From contig CP131612.1 of assembly GCA_030686115.1 (NCBI GenBank), positions 3,224,001-3,288,000 on the forward strand: a stretch of DNA of 64,000 nt. The letters run 5' to 3'. Position numbers and translations under genes: made by a program. Shown one piece after another: positions 9,251-17,189 of the stretch (its first letter is position 1; every line of letters starts with the position of its first letter). The notes below the pieces were generated by a model. The model ran no database searches and was not told the DNA's origin. It worked only from the letters and a program-made list of their open reading frames with translations. The stretch is from Psychrobacter cibarius. GTDB taxonomy: Bacteria > Pseudomonadota > Gammaproteobacteria > Pseudomonadales > Moraxellaceae.

Positions 9251-10240
9251 TCAAGCCAAAGGCTTTAAGCCTTGCTCTAAAAAATCGAACCAGTTTTGAC
9301 CAATGACTTTTCCAGCATCACTTTCGTTAAAACCGTGCTTGAGCAGACCGTTATAGATGTTTTCCATACCGTCCTTGCCAGCAAACCACGGCAGCGTGTC
9401 AGGCCAACCTGAATTATTGGCATTGCCTTCACCATAATCCATCGCTTTTGACCAACGCCCATTACGCATCCATTCAAGCACGGCTTCCGGTTGATTGAGA
9501 CACAAGTCACTACCAATGGATAAATGCTCAACGCCATATTTGTCAGCACAGTTAGCAATCATCGTACAGAAGTCATCAAGCGTACATGCACTACCATTTG
9601 GCAAATGAAACGGGTATAAGCTAAAACCTAACAACCCGCCTGCTTGGGTCAAGGCACTGATGACCGTATCCGATTTATTGCGTAGCGCGTCATGAGCCGT
9701 GGTTGGATTGGCATGACTGATACATATCGGACGCGATGAGATTTCTATCGCTTCAAGCGTGGAGCGCTCTGCGCTATGAGACATATCGATGATCATACCG
9801 ACACGGTTCATCTCTTTGATCGCCTGCTGACCAAAACGTGTGATGCCGCTGTCATTCTGCTCATAACAACCAGTGGCTAGTAAGCTCTGGTTGTTGTAAG
9901 TCAGCTGCATAATCAATAAACCTAAACGACGCATCACGCTAATCAAACCAATTTCATCATCGATTGGTGAGCAGTTTTGTGCGCCAAAGAAAATGCCCAC
10001 TTTGCCCTGCTCTTTTGCCGTTTTTATATCAGCTACTGAGTACACTGGCAAGATAAGATCGTTATTTTGCTCAAAGCGTGTGTGCCACTCGCTAAAGCGG
10101 GTCATGGTCTGACGGGCATCTTCGTGATAGACCAAGGTGGCATGTACCGCATTGATACCACTGGCTTGTAGCATCTTAAAGTAGTCACGATCCCAATGGC
10201 TATACTGTAATCCGTCAATGACGATATGATCTTGGTACAT
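9251..10240 (-). CDS. Atypical peptidase M19 (membrane dipeptidase-like) protein
   Basis: A 329-residue TIM-barrel protein of the renal-dipeptidase (M19) fold. The C-terminal signature is clear: MNRVGMIIDMSHSAERSTLEA, SSRPICISHANP, ALRNKSD and LSIGSDL. The normal N-terminal HxD metal motif (DGHND) is replaced by DGLQY, and the bridging Glu of the usual EGG motif is replaced by GAQN, so the binuclear zinc site is incomplete or altered. As far as I recall, the same variant occurs in the 'dipeptidase' beside glycine betaine genes in Pseudomonas. It probably acts on something other than a dipeptide, perhaps an amide or lactone in the betaine route. AAAGGGAA precedes the ATG. Confidence 0.75.
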   Translation of the reverse strand: MYQDHIVIDGLQYSHWDRDYFKMLQASGINAVHATLVYHEDARQTMTRFSEWHTRFEQNNDLILPVYSVADIKTAKEQGKVGIFFGAQNCSPIDDEIGLISVMRRLGLLIMQLTYNNQSLLATGCYEQNDSGITRFGQQAIKEMNRVGMIIDMSHSAERSTLEAIEISSRPICISHANPTTAHDALRNKSDTVISALTQAGGLLGFSLYPFHLPNGSACTLDDFCTMIANCADKYGVEHLSIGSDLCLNQPEAVLEWMRNGRWSKAMDYGEGNANNSGWPDTLPWFAGKDGMENIYNGLLKHGFNESDAGKVIGQNWFDFLEQGLKPLA

Positions 10241-10270
10241 ATCAATTCCCTTTAATACTTTTATCAGTGG

Positions 10271-10323
10271 CCGCTATCATTGGCTATTAAGTGCTTTTTC
10301 ACACCGTGTCACTTCGATAGCGG
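10271..10323. repeat. Intercistronic hairpin between ALDH and M19 genes
   Basis: CCGCTATC (10271-10278) pairs with GATAGCGG (10316-10323), with nested AAGTG/CACTT inside the loop. There is no T-run. It is the second structured spacer in this operon. Confidence 0.4.
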
Positions 10324-10346
10324 CGAGTATGCTTGTTAAGACATGC

Positions 10347-11822
10347 CTAGTACGCTTTTTGATAAGCGGTCTTGACGATGGTATAGAATTCTTTAGCGTA
10401 TTGACCTTGCTCACGCGGGCCAAAGCTTGACTGTTTACGACCACCAAACGGCACGTGGTAGTCAGTTCCCGCAGTCGCTAGATTGACCATCACGCAACCT
10501 GCTTGCACTTGCTCTTTGTACATCGCACTGCTACGCAAGCTCTGGGTAATGATGCCGCCCGTCAGACCAAAACGCGTGTCATTGGTCATCGCAATCGCTT
10601 CGTCCAAATCCTTGACACGCATGACGCAAGCGAGCGGCGCAAATACTTCTTCTTGGTTGATATCCCAGCTGTTGTCCGTCTCGGTAAATAACGTCGGCGA
10701 CATATAGTAGCCGTCATGCGGCATCTCTAAACGCTCACCACCAAAGGCTAAATTGGCACCGGATTGCTTGGCTTTTTCGATCCAGTCCATGTTTGATGCC
10801 AGCTGCTTGTCATCGACGACAGGCCCCATAAAGATACCTTCATCAAGCGCATGACCGACCTTTAAAGTCTTCATTTTTGCGACCACACCTTCGACGAAGG
10901 CATCATGAATACTGTCCATTACGATGAGGCGTGAAGAAGCCGTACATTTCTGCCCTGAACCACCAAACGCACCAGCCACTGCCGCATCGATAGCAACTTG
11001 CAAATCAGCATCATCAGCGATGACCAAGGCGTTTTTACTACCCATCTCAAGCTGACAGCGAATAAAGTTCGGTGCCGTCGCAGCAGCAACTTTGCGACCT
11101 GTTGGTACAGAACCCGTAAAGCTAACGGCATCGATATCTGTAGAATTGATGAGTGCATCACCGACTGACGAGCCGCCACCAAGTAGCAGGTTAAATGTCC
11201 CTTCTGGCATGCCTTGACGGTGAATGATTTCAGCCAATGCTACTGCGCTGGCTGGCGTTAAATTCGCAGGCTTCCAAATGACAGTGTTACCAAACGCTAG
11301 CGCTGGCGCGATCTTCCATACAGCGGTGGCCGTTGGAAAGTTCCAAGGTGAGATAATAGCGACCACACCGACTGCTTCGCGGGTGACTTCAACCTTGACA
11401 CCAGGGCGTACTGAGGCGGCGTTATCACCGATTTGGCGCAATACTTCAGCGGCATAATAATGAAAGAACTGACCCGCACGGTAAATCTCGCCACGTCCTT
11501 CGGCAAATGGCTTACCTTCTTCAAGAGACAACAGCGTACCTAGCTCATCACAGCGAGCAATCATTTCATCGCCAATCGCTTGTAGGATAGATTGCTTTTT
11601 TTCTAAAGAAGTTGCTTCCCATTTTGGCTGAGCGTGACGGGCAGCAGCAATGGCATCTTTGACTTGATCGCCACTGGCCTGTGCGAACTCACCGATAGTG
11701 TCAGTGATATCAGATGGGTTAATATTGGCAACGGTATTTACGCCTGCCTGCCATTCACCATTGATATAAAGTGATTTGGTTGGGTCTTGCTGCAATATCT
11801 GTTGGGCGGTGTGAGCTGACAT
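10347..11822 (-). CDS. NAD(P)-dependent aldehyde (semialdehyde) dehydrogenase
   Basis: Soluble oxidoreductase of the ALDH superfamily, 491 residues, the usual length. Catalytic residues are visible: Asn161 (SPWNFP), Lys184 (WKPAN), Glu259 (LEMGSKN) and nucleophile Cys293 (GQKCTASSR); FTGSVPTGR and EEVFAP are also intact. Overall it resembles alpha-ketoglutarate semialdehyde dehydrogenases, but the context rather than the sequence must decide the substrate. A good ribosome site (AAGGAAG) precedes the ATG. It lies between the RidA and M19 genes, so it probably oxidises an aldehyde made during breakdown of the compound brought in by the BCCT transporter. Confidence 0.87.
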   Translation of the reverse strand: MSAHTAQQILQQDPTKSLYINGEWQAGVNTVANINPSDITDTIGEFAQASGDQVKDAIAAARHAQPKWEATSLEKKQSILQAIGDEMIARCDELGTLLSLEEGKPFAEGRGEIYRAGQFFHYYAAEVLRQIGDNAASVRPGVKVEVTREAVGVVAIISPWNFPTATAVWKIAPALAFGNTVIWKPANLTPASAVALAEIIHRQGMPEGTFNLLLGGGSSVGDALINSTDIDAVSFTGSVPTGRKVAAATAPNFIRCQLEMGSKNALVIADDADLQVAIDAAVAGAFGGSGQKCTASSRLIVMDSIHDAFVEGVVAKMKTLKVGHALDEGIFMGPVVDDKQLASNMDWIEKAKQSGANLAFGGERLEMPHDGYYMSPTLFTETDNSWDINQEEVFAPLACVMRVKDLDEAIAMTNDTRFGLTGGIITQSLRSSAMYKEQVQAGCVMVNLATAGTDYHVPFGGRKQSSFGPREQGQYAKEFYTIVKTAYQKAY

Positions 11823-11870
11823 AAGAGCTTCCTTGATAAAGTATTAAAAGATGGAATATTAAAATTAGTT

Positions 11871-12260
11871 TTAAGGCACAGCGGCATATACAACCAGCTC
11901 AACCAGCATTTCTTCACGAGCCAGTCCTGCTATCACGAGCGCTGCCCGATTTGGATAGGGTGCTTCAAAGTATTCAGCATAAACTTGATTGACCGTTTTT
12001 AGATAGTCGCGATCGGTCACATAGATCATGACCTGTAGTACCGAATCCATACCAACATTGGCACATTCTAGTGTGTGCTTGAGATTGTCTAATGTTTGAC
12101 GGGTTTGCGCTTCGATACCACCTGCAACCACATCACCATTTTCATCGATAGGAATCTGCGCGGTGTACAACGTACCATTGCAAGTGATCGCCCATTCTAG
12201 AGGGGCTTTAGACGCATAAAGTGAGGTTTTGATGGATTGTTTGGTTGAATGAGTCGTCAT
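11871..12260 (-). CDS. RidA (YjgF/UK114) family protein
   Basis: A 129-residue trimeric enamine/imine deaminase-like protein. The C-terminal part (YPNRAALVIAGLAREEMLVELVVYAA) retains the Arg and the Glu positions that hold the substrate carboxylate in RidA. RidA proteins in catabolic operons usually hydrolyse reactive imine intermediates. It is the first gene of the operon. The start at 12260 is preferred over 12281 because AAAGGA lies nine bases before it. The promoter should lie in the 157-bp gap shared with the divergent LysR gene. Confidence 0.82.
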   Translation of the reverse strand: MTTHSTKQSIKTSLYASKAPLEWAITCNGTLYTAQIPIDENGDVVAGGIEAQTRQTLDNLKHTLECANVGMDSVLQVMIYVTDRDYLKTVNQVYAEYFEAPYPNRAALVIAGLAREEMLVELVVYAAVP

Positions 12261-12355
12261 GTCGTCATATCCTTTGATCAATGATTGGGCAGCGATTGCT
12301 ATAGAGTTATCCTACCCAAGTACTAACGATAAATCTAACTAATTAAATTTAGAAT

Positions 12356-12376
12356 ATGATAGATTTAATCTATCAT
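12356..12376. promoter_or_regulatory. Palindromic operator between LysR gene and RidA operon
   Basis: ATGATAGAT (12356-12364), TTA, ATCTATCAT (12368-12376): perfect 9-bp arms. The core ATAG-N7-CTAT fits the T-N11-A layout of LysR-type binding sites. It lies 42 bp before the LysR ATG and about 96 bp before the RidA start, as expected for an autoregulated divergent pair. A related half site (GATAAATCTA) lies near 12328. Confidence 0.65.
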
Positions 12377-12417
12377 AGACGATATCTTATATATTAATAG
12401 TGGTGAAGAATAAGCCT

Positions 12418-13323
12418 ATGAAATTACAGCAATTACGTCACTTTTTATGCGTGGTAGAGGAAGGCGGCTTTCGGGCGGCGGCGGATCGCGCCAATCGCTC
12501 GCAAGCGGCGTTGTCTGCCTCGATAAAGGAATTGGAAAAAACACTGGGTCAGCGCTTATTTGAAGGAGGAAATAAAGCAACACTCACGCCTTTTGGCGAG
12601 ACTTGTTTACCCAAAATCGAGCAGTTTATGACGGTTTATCAAGCGCTAGAGGATGATTTAAAAGGAGCAGCCGCTGGCGATAAAGGCAAAATAAGGATTG
12701 CAAGCGTGCCATCACTGGTGACAAAACTCTTGCCTAGCGTGTTGGTTGAATACTCCAAGAAATATCCTGATGTCGAGATTGTACTAATAGATGATAACTC
12801 TGTCGGTGTTGCCAATCGTTTATTGGCAGGTGAAATCGATTTGGCATTGGGCAACTGCACCAGTATCGATCAATCAAATATAGATTTCACCTTGCTCATA
12901 TCTGACCCGATTGGCGTGGTCTGCTTAAAAAGCAACTCGTTAAATCAACCAATAAAACCGTCAAGAAACCATCAAAAAACAGGGCTTAAATGGCAACAAC
13001 TCATGACCCAGCCTTTTATTTATAATGGCACTTGCCGATTGCTCGAAAACACCCCAGCCGAGGTGCTCAACCGTAATGCGCGTTACACGGTCGAGAATAT
13101 TACTTCCTTATTTTCATTATTACGCAATGATCTTGGCATAACCACCCTACCGAAGCTCGCCTTTCCGTCGAATGAGCCAGAATTGGTATGGCTCGACTTA
13201 CTTGAACCTGCCTTAGACAGACAAATTGGTATTTTTAAATTGGCAAATAAAACGATTTCACCGCCAGCACAAGCGTTTCATGAACTGTGCATTCAGTATG
13301 TCCAGAATCACTATATTTTATAA
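12418..13323 (+). CDS. LysR-type transcriptional regulator
   Basis: A 301-residue regulator with an N-terminal winged helix-turn-helix (MKLQQLRHFLCVVEEGGFRAAADRANRSQAALSASIKELE, residues 1-40) and a C-terminal substrate-binding domain (from about residue 90, GKIRIASVPSLVTKLLPSVL). It is divergent from the RidA-ALDH-M19-BCCT operon and shares a palindrome with it, so it probably controls that operon in response to the imported compound or an intermediate. The ATG at 12418 is chosen over two GTG codons at 12400 because it starts the family's N-terminus directly. Confidence 0.88.
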   Translation: MKLQQLRHFLCVVEEGGFRAAADRANRSQAALSASIKELEKTLGQRLFEGGNKATLTPFGETCLPKIEQFMTVYQALEDDLKGAAAGDKGKIRIASVPSLVTKLLPSVLVEYSKKYPDVEIVLIDDNSVGVANRLLAGEIDLALGNCTSIDQSNIDFTLLISDPIGVVCLKSNSLNQPIKPSRNHQKTGLKWQQLMTQPFIYNGTCRLLENTPAEVLNRNARYTVENITSLFSLLRNDLGITTLPKLAFPSNEPELVWLDLLEPALDRQIGIFKLANKTISPPAQAFHELCIQYVQNHYIL

Positions 13324-13432
13324 AGACAGGTTAAAAATAGATTAATAATGGGTTAAAACATACCTCATTACCGCCTACTTTTATAAGCCACTATCAGAAA
13401 TTCCATTCACTTGAATAAAAGCGTCTTTCACT

Positions 13433-14227
13433 ATGTCTAAAGGTTTAATTTCCGTTACTCGTGGCCTCTTATCTGTTATCGGCATCATACTTATCATCGA
13501 TTGCGCTGCATTGATGGTCGTCGGTAAAGTTAATTTCGGCTCGGTTGTACCTTTTTTACTCGGCATGGTTTTTGTCATACATGGAATTTTTTGGCATGCA
13601 ATACGCAGGTTTTGCGGCCAACATTATGGCTTTAACCGCCTTTGGTATGGGTTATGGGTTGTATTTATACTTTGGTTGTTGAGCTTCGCTCTATTTATTT
13701 GGTCATTACAACAGCAGATTGCGCTTAGCCAGCAGCCTGCACCGACAGTGGCAGCGATTATTATATTAGGCTCTGGCACGGTTGCAGGTAAGCCGACACC
13801 GACGCTCGCCAAGCGCTTGGACACCGCTGTGCCCCTTATCGAGACGCAACCAGATGCTTTGGTGATGACCAGTGGTGGCGTTGGTTTTCAGCGTACACGC
13901 AGCGAAGCCGATATCATGGCCACGTATTTGCATGAGGCACATGGCGTGCCATTCGAACGCATCTTACAAGAAGGCAAAAGTACCAGTACGGAAGAAAACC
14001 TCGCTAACAGCCGAACGTTGTTAGAAGCAAAAGGGCTGTCTATCACTGATCCTATCGCCATCGTTACCAGTGATTTCCATAGCATTCGCGCAGCCAGCAT
14101 TGCGCGACATCAGGGCTATACACAACCCATCACCGTCGCCAGTCCCACACCTTTATCCATTCGTTATAACGCTTGGTTTCGCGAGTATTTTGCCTTTGTC
14201 AGTGGCTGGTTGTTAGGAGAGTATTGA
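13433..14227 (+). CDS. YdcF/SanA-like DUF218 membrane protein
   Basis: A 264-residue inner-membrane protein. Two to three hydrophobic helices occupy residues 1-95, then a DUF218 (ElyC/SanA/YdcF) domain: AAIIILGSGTVAGKPTPTLAKRL, LVMTSGGVGFQRTRSEADIMATYL, STSTEENL, IVTSDFHSIRAASIARHQGY. Family members affect envelope integrity and peptidoglycan or lipid carrier metabolism; the reaction is unknown. The ribosome site is weak. It is followed on the same strand by cardiolipin synthase after 172 bp. Confidence 0.78.
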   Translation: MSKGLISVTRGLLSVIGIILIIDCAALMVVGKVNFGSVVPFLLGMVFVIHGIFWHAIRRFCGQHYGFNRLWYGLWVVFILWLLSFALFIWSLQQQIALSQQPAPTVAAIIILGSGTVAGKPTPTLAKRLDTAVPLIETQPDALVMTSGGVGFQRTRSEADIMATYLHEAHGVPFERILQEGKSTSTEENLANSRTLLEAKGLSITDPIAIVTSDFHSIRAASIARHQGYTQPITVASPTPLSIRYNAWFREYFAFVSGWLLGEY

Positions 14228-14399
14228 TGGAGGTGTATATTTCACCAGTTTGAACAAGCTTACTACTAAATATCATAGCTCCAGCGTTGCCGCATTGCTG
14301 TTTTTACCAATCAAAACGGTGGTAATTTTACAGTGCGTTATAATCAGTAAGAACCACTGATAAATACTGCAAATAAAAATAATAATGATGGAGCGCATT

Positions 14400-15923
14400 A
14401 TGCTATTGGATATCTTTTTAACTGTTCATTTTATGCTGCTGATACTGATCTCTTTGCGAGTGCTTGCGCGCCATGATCTGACCTCGCCCGCTCGGCTCGC
14501 TTGGCTCGTGATATTGTTCATTTTGCCTTATCTGGGGGTTGTAATTTATTGGATGTTTGGTGAGGTGCATCTAGGACGCGATTTTACGCGCAAACGTAAA
14601 GAAATCATCGATAAATTAAGCGCACATAGTCCTGAAGTACTTGGTGATGACATCGCTTTGTCGGAGGCCATCAAACCTGAATACCAAGCGGCCTTTGCCT
14701 ACTCTGCCAATGCAACTGGCTATCATACAACGGTGGGCAATCACGCAGAGCTGATGGCAGATGCAGCTGAGACGCGCAAACGTATGATTGCCGACTTTGA
14801 TGCAGCGACCGATCATATTCATGTGCTGTATTATATTTGGCTAATCGATGGTATGGGAATCGATACTGCTCAAGCACTCATGCGAGCGGCAAGGCGCGGC
14901 GTCATATGCCGAGCAATGGTTGACGGTATGGGCTCACGAAAAATGGTCGGCTCAAAGATATGGCAGGAAATGATAGAAGCTGGCGTACAAGTCAGTGTTG
15001 CCCTACCAATTAGTAATCTTTTAAAGGTACTCATGTTTAGCCGGATTGACTTGCGAAATCACCGCAAGATTACGGTTATTGACGGCAAAATCGGCTACTG
15101 TGGCAGTCGCAACTGCGCCGATCCTGAGTTTCGTGTAAAGCCAAAATTTGCGCCGTGGGTAGACATTATGCTGCGGGTCGAAGGACCAGTGGTGGCACAG
15201 AATCAGATGTTGTTTGCCAGTGATTGGCTGACTGAAAATCCTGATACGCCGCTTGACAGCTTTCCTTATTTTATTGACCCTCAACTAAAGCAACAAAAAT
15301 CCCCACAGCCAGAAACTGATAAGCCTTTGCCAATAACATCACCGCCACCTTTACCAGTCACATTGCCGCCAAAAGGCTTTGCTGCACAAGTTTTTTCTGA
15401 TGGTCCTACCCAACGACGCGGCACCACACCGCAATTTTTAGGTGTCTTAATTGGTCAGGCAAAACGAACCCTGATTATCTCAACGCCTTATTTTGTGCCT
15501 GATTATTCGCTCGTCAGCATTTTGTGTGCGACCGCTTATCGCGGTGTACAAGTAACCATGATTTTCCCAAAGAATAACGACTCAATAGTCGTGGCTGCTA
15601 CCAGTCACAGTTATTACTGGCAGCTGCTTGAAGCGGGGGTCAATATTTACGAATATAAACCCGGTCTATTACACGCAAAAACCTTGACCATCGATGGCGA
15701 AATCAGTCTGATTGGCTCGACCAATTTAGACTTGCGTAGCTTTGATTTGAACTATGAAAACAACATTGTGTTTAGCGATAAAACGCTCACAGCGGCCATC
15801 GTTGAGCGACAATACCAGTATATCGCTGATTCTGAAGAGGTCACTCGTGAGCAAGTTGAAAACTGGCCGTTATCTTATAAAATCTGGAATAACATTGTCG
15901 CCACGATGGGGCCTGTCTTATAA
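14400..15923 (+). CDS. cls: Cardiolipin synthase (phospholipase D family)
   Basis: Inner-membrane enzyme that condenses two phosphatidylglycerol molecules to cardiolipin and glycerol. Two hydrophobic N-terminal helices are followed by two HKD motifs, HRKITVIDGKIGYCGSRN and HAKTLTIDGEISLIGSTN, each with the H-x-K-x4-D pattern. Length is 507 residues, normal for ClsA-type enzymes. The ATG at 14400 is selected over 14385 because GGAG lies six bases before it. A proline-rich linker (KSPQPETDKPLPITSPPPLPVTLPP region) of about 40 residues separates the two PLD domains. A MITE-like end fragment follows ten bases after the stop. Confidence 0.88.
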   Translation: MLLDIFLTVHFMLLILISLRVLARHDLTSPARLAWLVILFILPYLGVVIYWMFGEVHLGRDFTRKRKEIIDKLSAHSPEVLGDDIALSEAIKPEYQAAFAYSANATGYHTTVGNHAELMADAAETRKRMIADFDAATDHIHVLYYIWLIDGMGIDTAQALMRAARRGVICRAMVDGMGSRKMVGSKIWQEMIEAGVQVSVALPISNLLKVLMFSRIDLRNHRKITVIDGKIGYCGSRNCADPEFRVKPKFAPWVDIMLRVEGPVVAQNQMLFASDWLTENPDTPLDSFPYFIDPQLKQQKSPQPETDKPLPITSPPPLPVTLPPKGFAAQVFSDGPTQRRGTTPQFLGVLIGQAKRTLIISTPYFVPDYSLVSILCATAYRGVQVTMIFPKNNDSIVVAATSHSYYWQLLEAGVNIYEYKPGLLHAKTLTIDGEISLIGSTNLDLRSFDLNYENNIVFSDKTLTAAIVERQYQYIADSEEVTREQVENWPLSYKIWNNIVATMGPVL

Positions 15924-15932
15924 TCCATTATT

Positions 15933-15987
15933 AGGGCGTGTCCTCAATTCAATTGATCATATCTAAACGGGCTAATGACCTTAAGCC
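15933..15987 (+). mobile_element. Solo end of the MITE-like element
   Basis: The sequence starting AGGGCGTGTCCTCAATTCAA is identical over its first 21 bases to the left end of the complete element at 19826 and recognisably similar for about 55 bases. The opposite end is missing. It fills the gap between the convergent stops of cls and rlmA. The base pair before it is again TA. Confidence 0.65.
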
Positions 15988-15990
15988 ATT

Positions 15991-16962
15991 CTATTCAGCT
16001 GCTGTCTTCTGCAAAATATAGATGACAAACTTAGCTTGTGTCGTAAAGGGTTCTGTTTCGACCGCTGCTAGTAGCGCCTGTTTTTTTTCATTAAGCGCGC
16101 GATAAGCATAAGGCGTCATGGTCATCAAATCAGCCAAATCAGCGGCTGACAACGTCATCTCGGTACTGACATGCTCCGTACCCATCAGCGTAAAGTATGG
16201 AGCCAATTCATGCAAAAACTTATCCGAATCATGCTCGCGGACGTTATCAAATAATGCTTCGCGCATCGTCGCTAGATGCCCGATATCTGGCTTGGCAATG
16301 ATTAAATAACCGTCTGCAGTCAATACCTCATTGAACGCGTCTGGCAAGATAGGGCTAAAAATACTGCTAATACCCTTTATGCTATGCGCGCGTAACGGCA
16401 AATGGGCAGCGCTGGTAACAAGCGGATAGATAACTGCCGACTTGGTTGTCGCATTAGTAACACTGTCTTTAGCTTGCTGATACCAAAGACACCCCGCTAC
16501 CTTACTGGCTTTTGCAAGCTCTACCACAGCAGGTTTACTGATATCTGCGGCGATGAGCGTATCCATGCCTGTCTGTGCCATTGCCTGCGTGTAATACCCT
16601 TCACCACAGCCAATATCCAACCAATTGATTGTCTTGCTATCCTTTTTAGTTATCGGCTCAATTGCTGAATCAGCGACCGACTCATTTTTCGCCAACAATT
16701 CCCTCATTTTTTGGCAAATAAGCGTCTGCAATGGCTGATAATGTCCAGCGTTTAAAAACCGTTTGCGTGCATCAATTGATTGCTGGCTATCGCCCGGTGC
16801 TTTGGATTTTTTTTGTTGCACGGGCAATAAATTAACATAACCCTGACGTGCCACATCAAATGGATGAGCCGTGTGTTTTGGGTGCAAGCTGCCATCGCAG
16901 CGCCACGTATCTGCGGCAGGCTGCATGGGTGATTGGCAAAGGGGACAAATAAATAAGCTCAC
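15991..16962 (-). CDS. rlmA: 23S rRNA (guanine-N1)-methyltransferase
   Basis: Methylates G745 (E. coli numbering) in 23S rRNA using S-adenosylmethionine. The N-terminus carries the zinc ribbon FICPLCQSPM...WRCDG...H and the family phrase PFDVARQGYVNLLPVQ; the SAM-binding motif is WLDIGCGEGYYTQAM. A GTG at 16962 is chosen because MSLFICPLC matches the family start and GAGATA precedes it; the frame remains open upstream to a TTG at 17004. Residues between the zinc ribbon and methyltransferase core hold a short variable insertion (ESVADSAIEPITKKDSKT). About 323 residues. Confidence 0.85.
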   Translation of the reverse strand: MSLFICPLCQSPMQPAADTWRCDGSLHPKHTAHPFDVARQGYVNLLPVQQKKSKAPGDSQQSIDARKRFLNAGHYQPLQTLICQKMRELLAKNESVADSAIEPITKKDSKTINWLDIGCGEGYYTQAMAQTGMDTLIAADISKPAVVELAKASKVAGCLWYQQAKDSVTNATTKSAVIYPLVTSAAHLPLRAHSIKGISSIFSPILPDAFNEVLTADGYLIIAKPDIGHLATMREALFDNVREHDSDKFLHELAPYFTLMGTEHVSTEMTLSAADLADLMTMTPYAYRALNEKKQALLAAVETEPFTTQAKFVIYILQKTAAE

Positions 16963-17066
16963 AAGTATCTCAACGTCATCGCAATATGGCTGCCATTTTA
17001 ACAAAATTCATGCTTACTGCGTGATAAAAGGCGCGATAAACAATGCAGGAAAGAAAATGCAAAAAA

Positions 17067-17110
17067 CAAACTATCAGCAACCAAACTATCAGCAACCAAA
17101 CTGTTAGCAA
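17067..17110. repeat. Three 15-bp tandem repeats
   Basis: CAAACTATCAGCAAC is repeated exactly at 17067 and 17082, with a diverged third copy (CAAACTGTTAGCAA) at 17097. The array lies just downstream of the mraY terminator on the minus strand and is non-coding. Confidence 0.7.
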
Positions 17111-17146
17111 AAAAAAAGCCACCTCAACTAAAGTGAGATGGCTTTT
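17109..17146 (-). terminator. Terminator of the dcw operon
   Basis: Read on the minus strand, GCCATCTCA pairs with TGAGGTGGC (one G-T pair) and is followed by a run of nine T residues. It lies about 45 bp after the mraY stop. Confidence 0.85.
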
Positions 17147-17189
17147 GCATAGATGATATTCATATGAATGTTCGAGCGATGTAGCTGTA

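Noticed and set aside
4767..12260. Cluster as the known trigonelline or carnitine pathway
   Set aside because: The required flavin oxygenase (TgnAB) or Rieske oxygenase (CntAB) genes are not present.
17067..17110. Tandem repeats as a CRISPR remnant
   Set aside because: Unit is 15 bp with no spacers and no cas genes; the same holds for 60072-60111.
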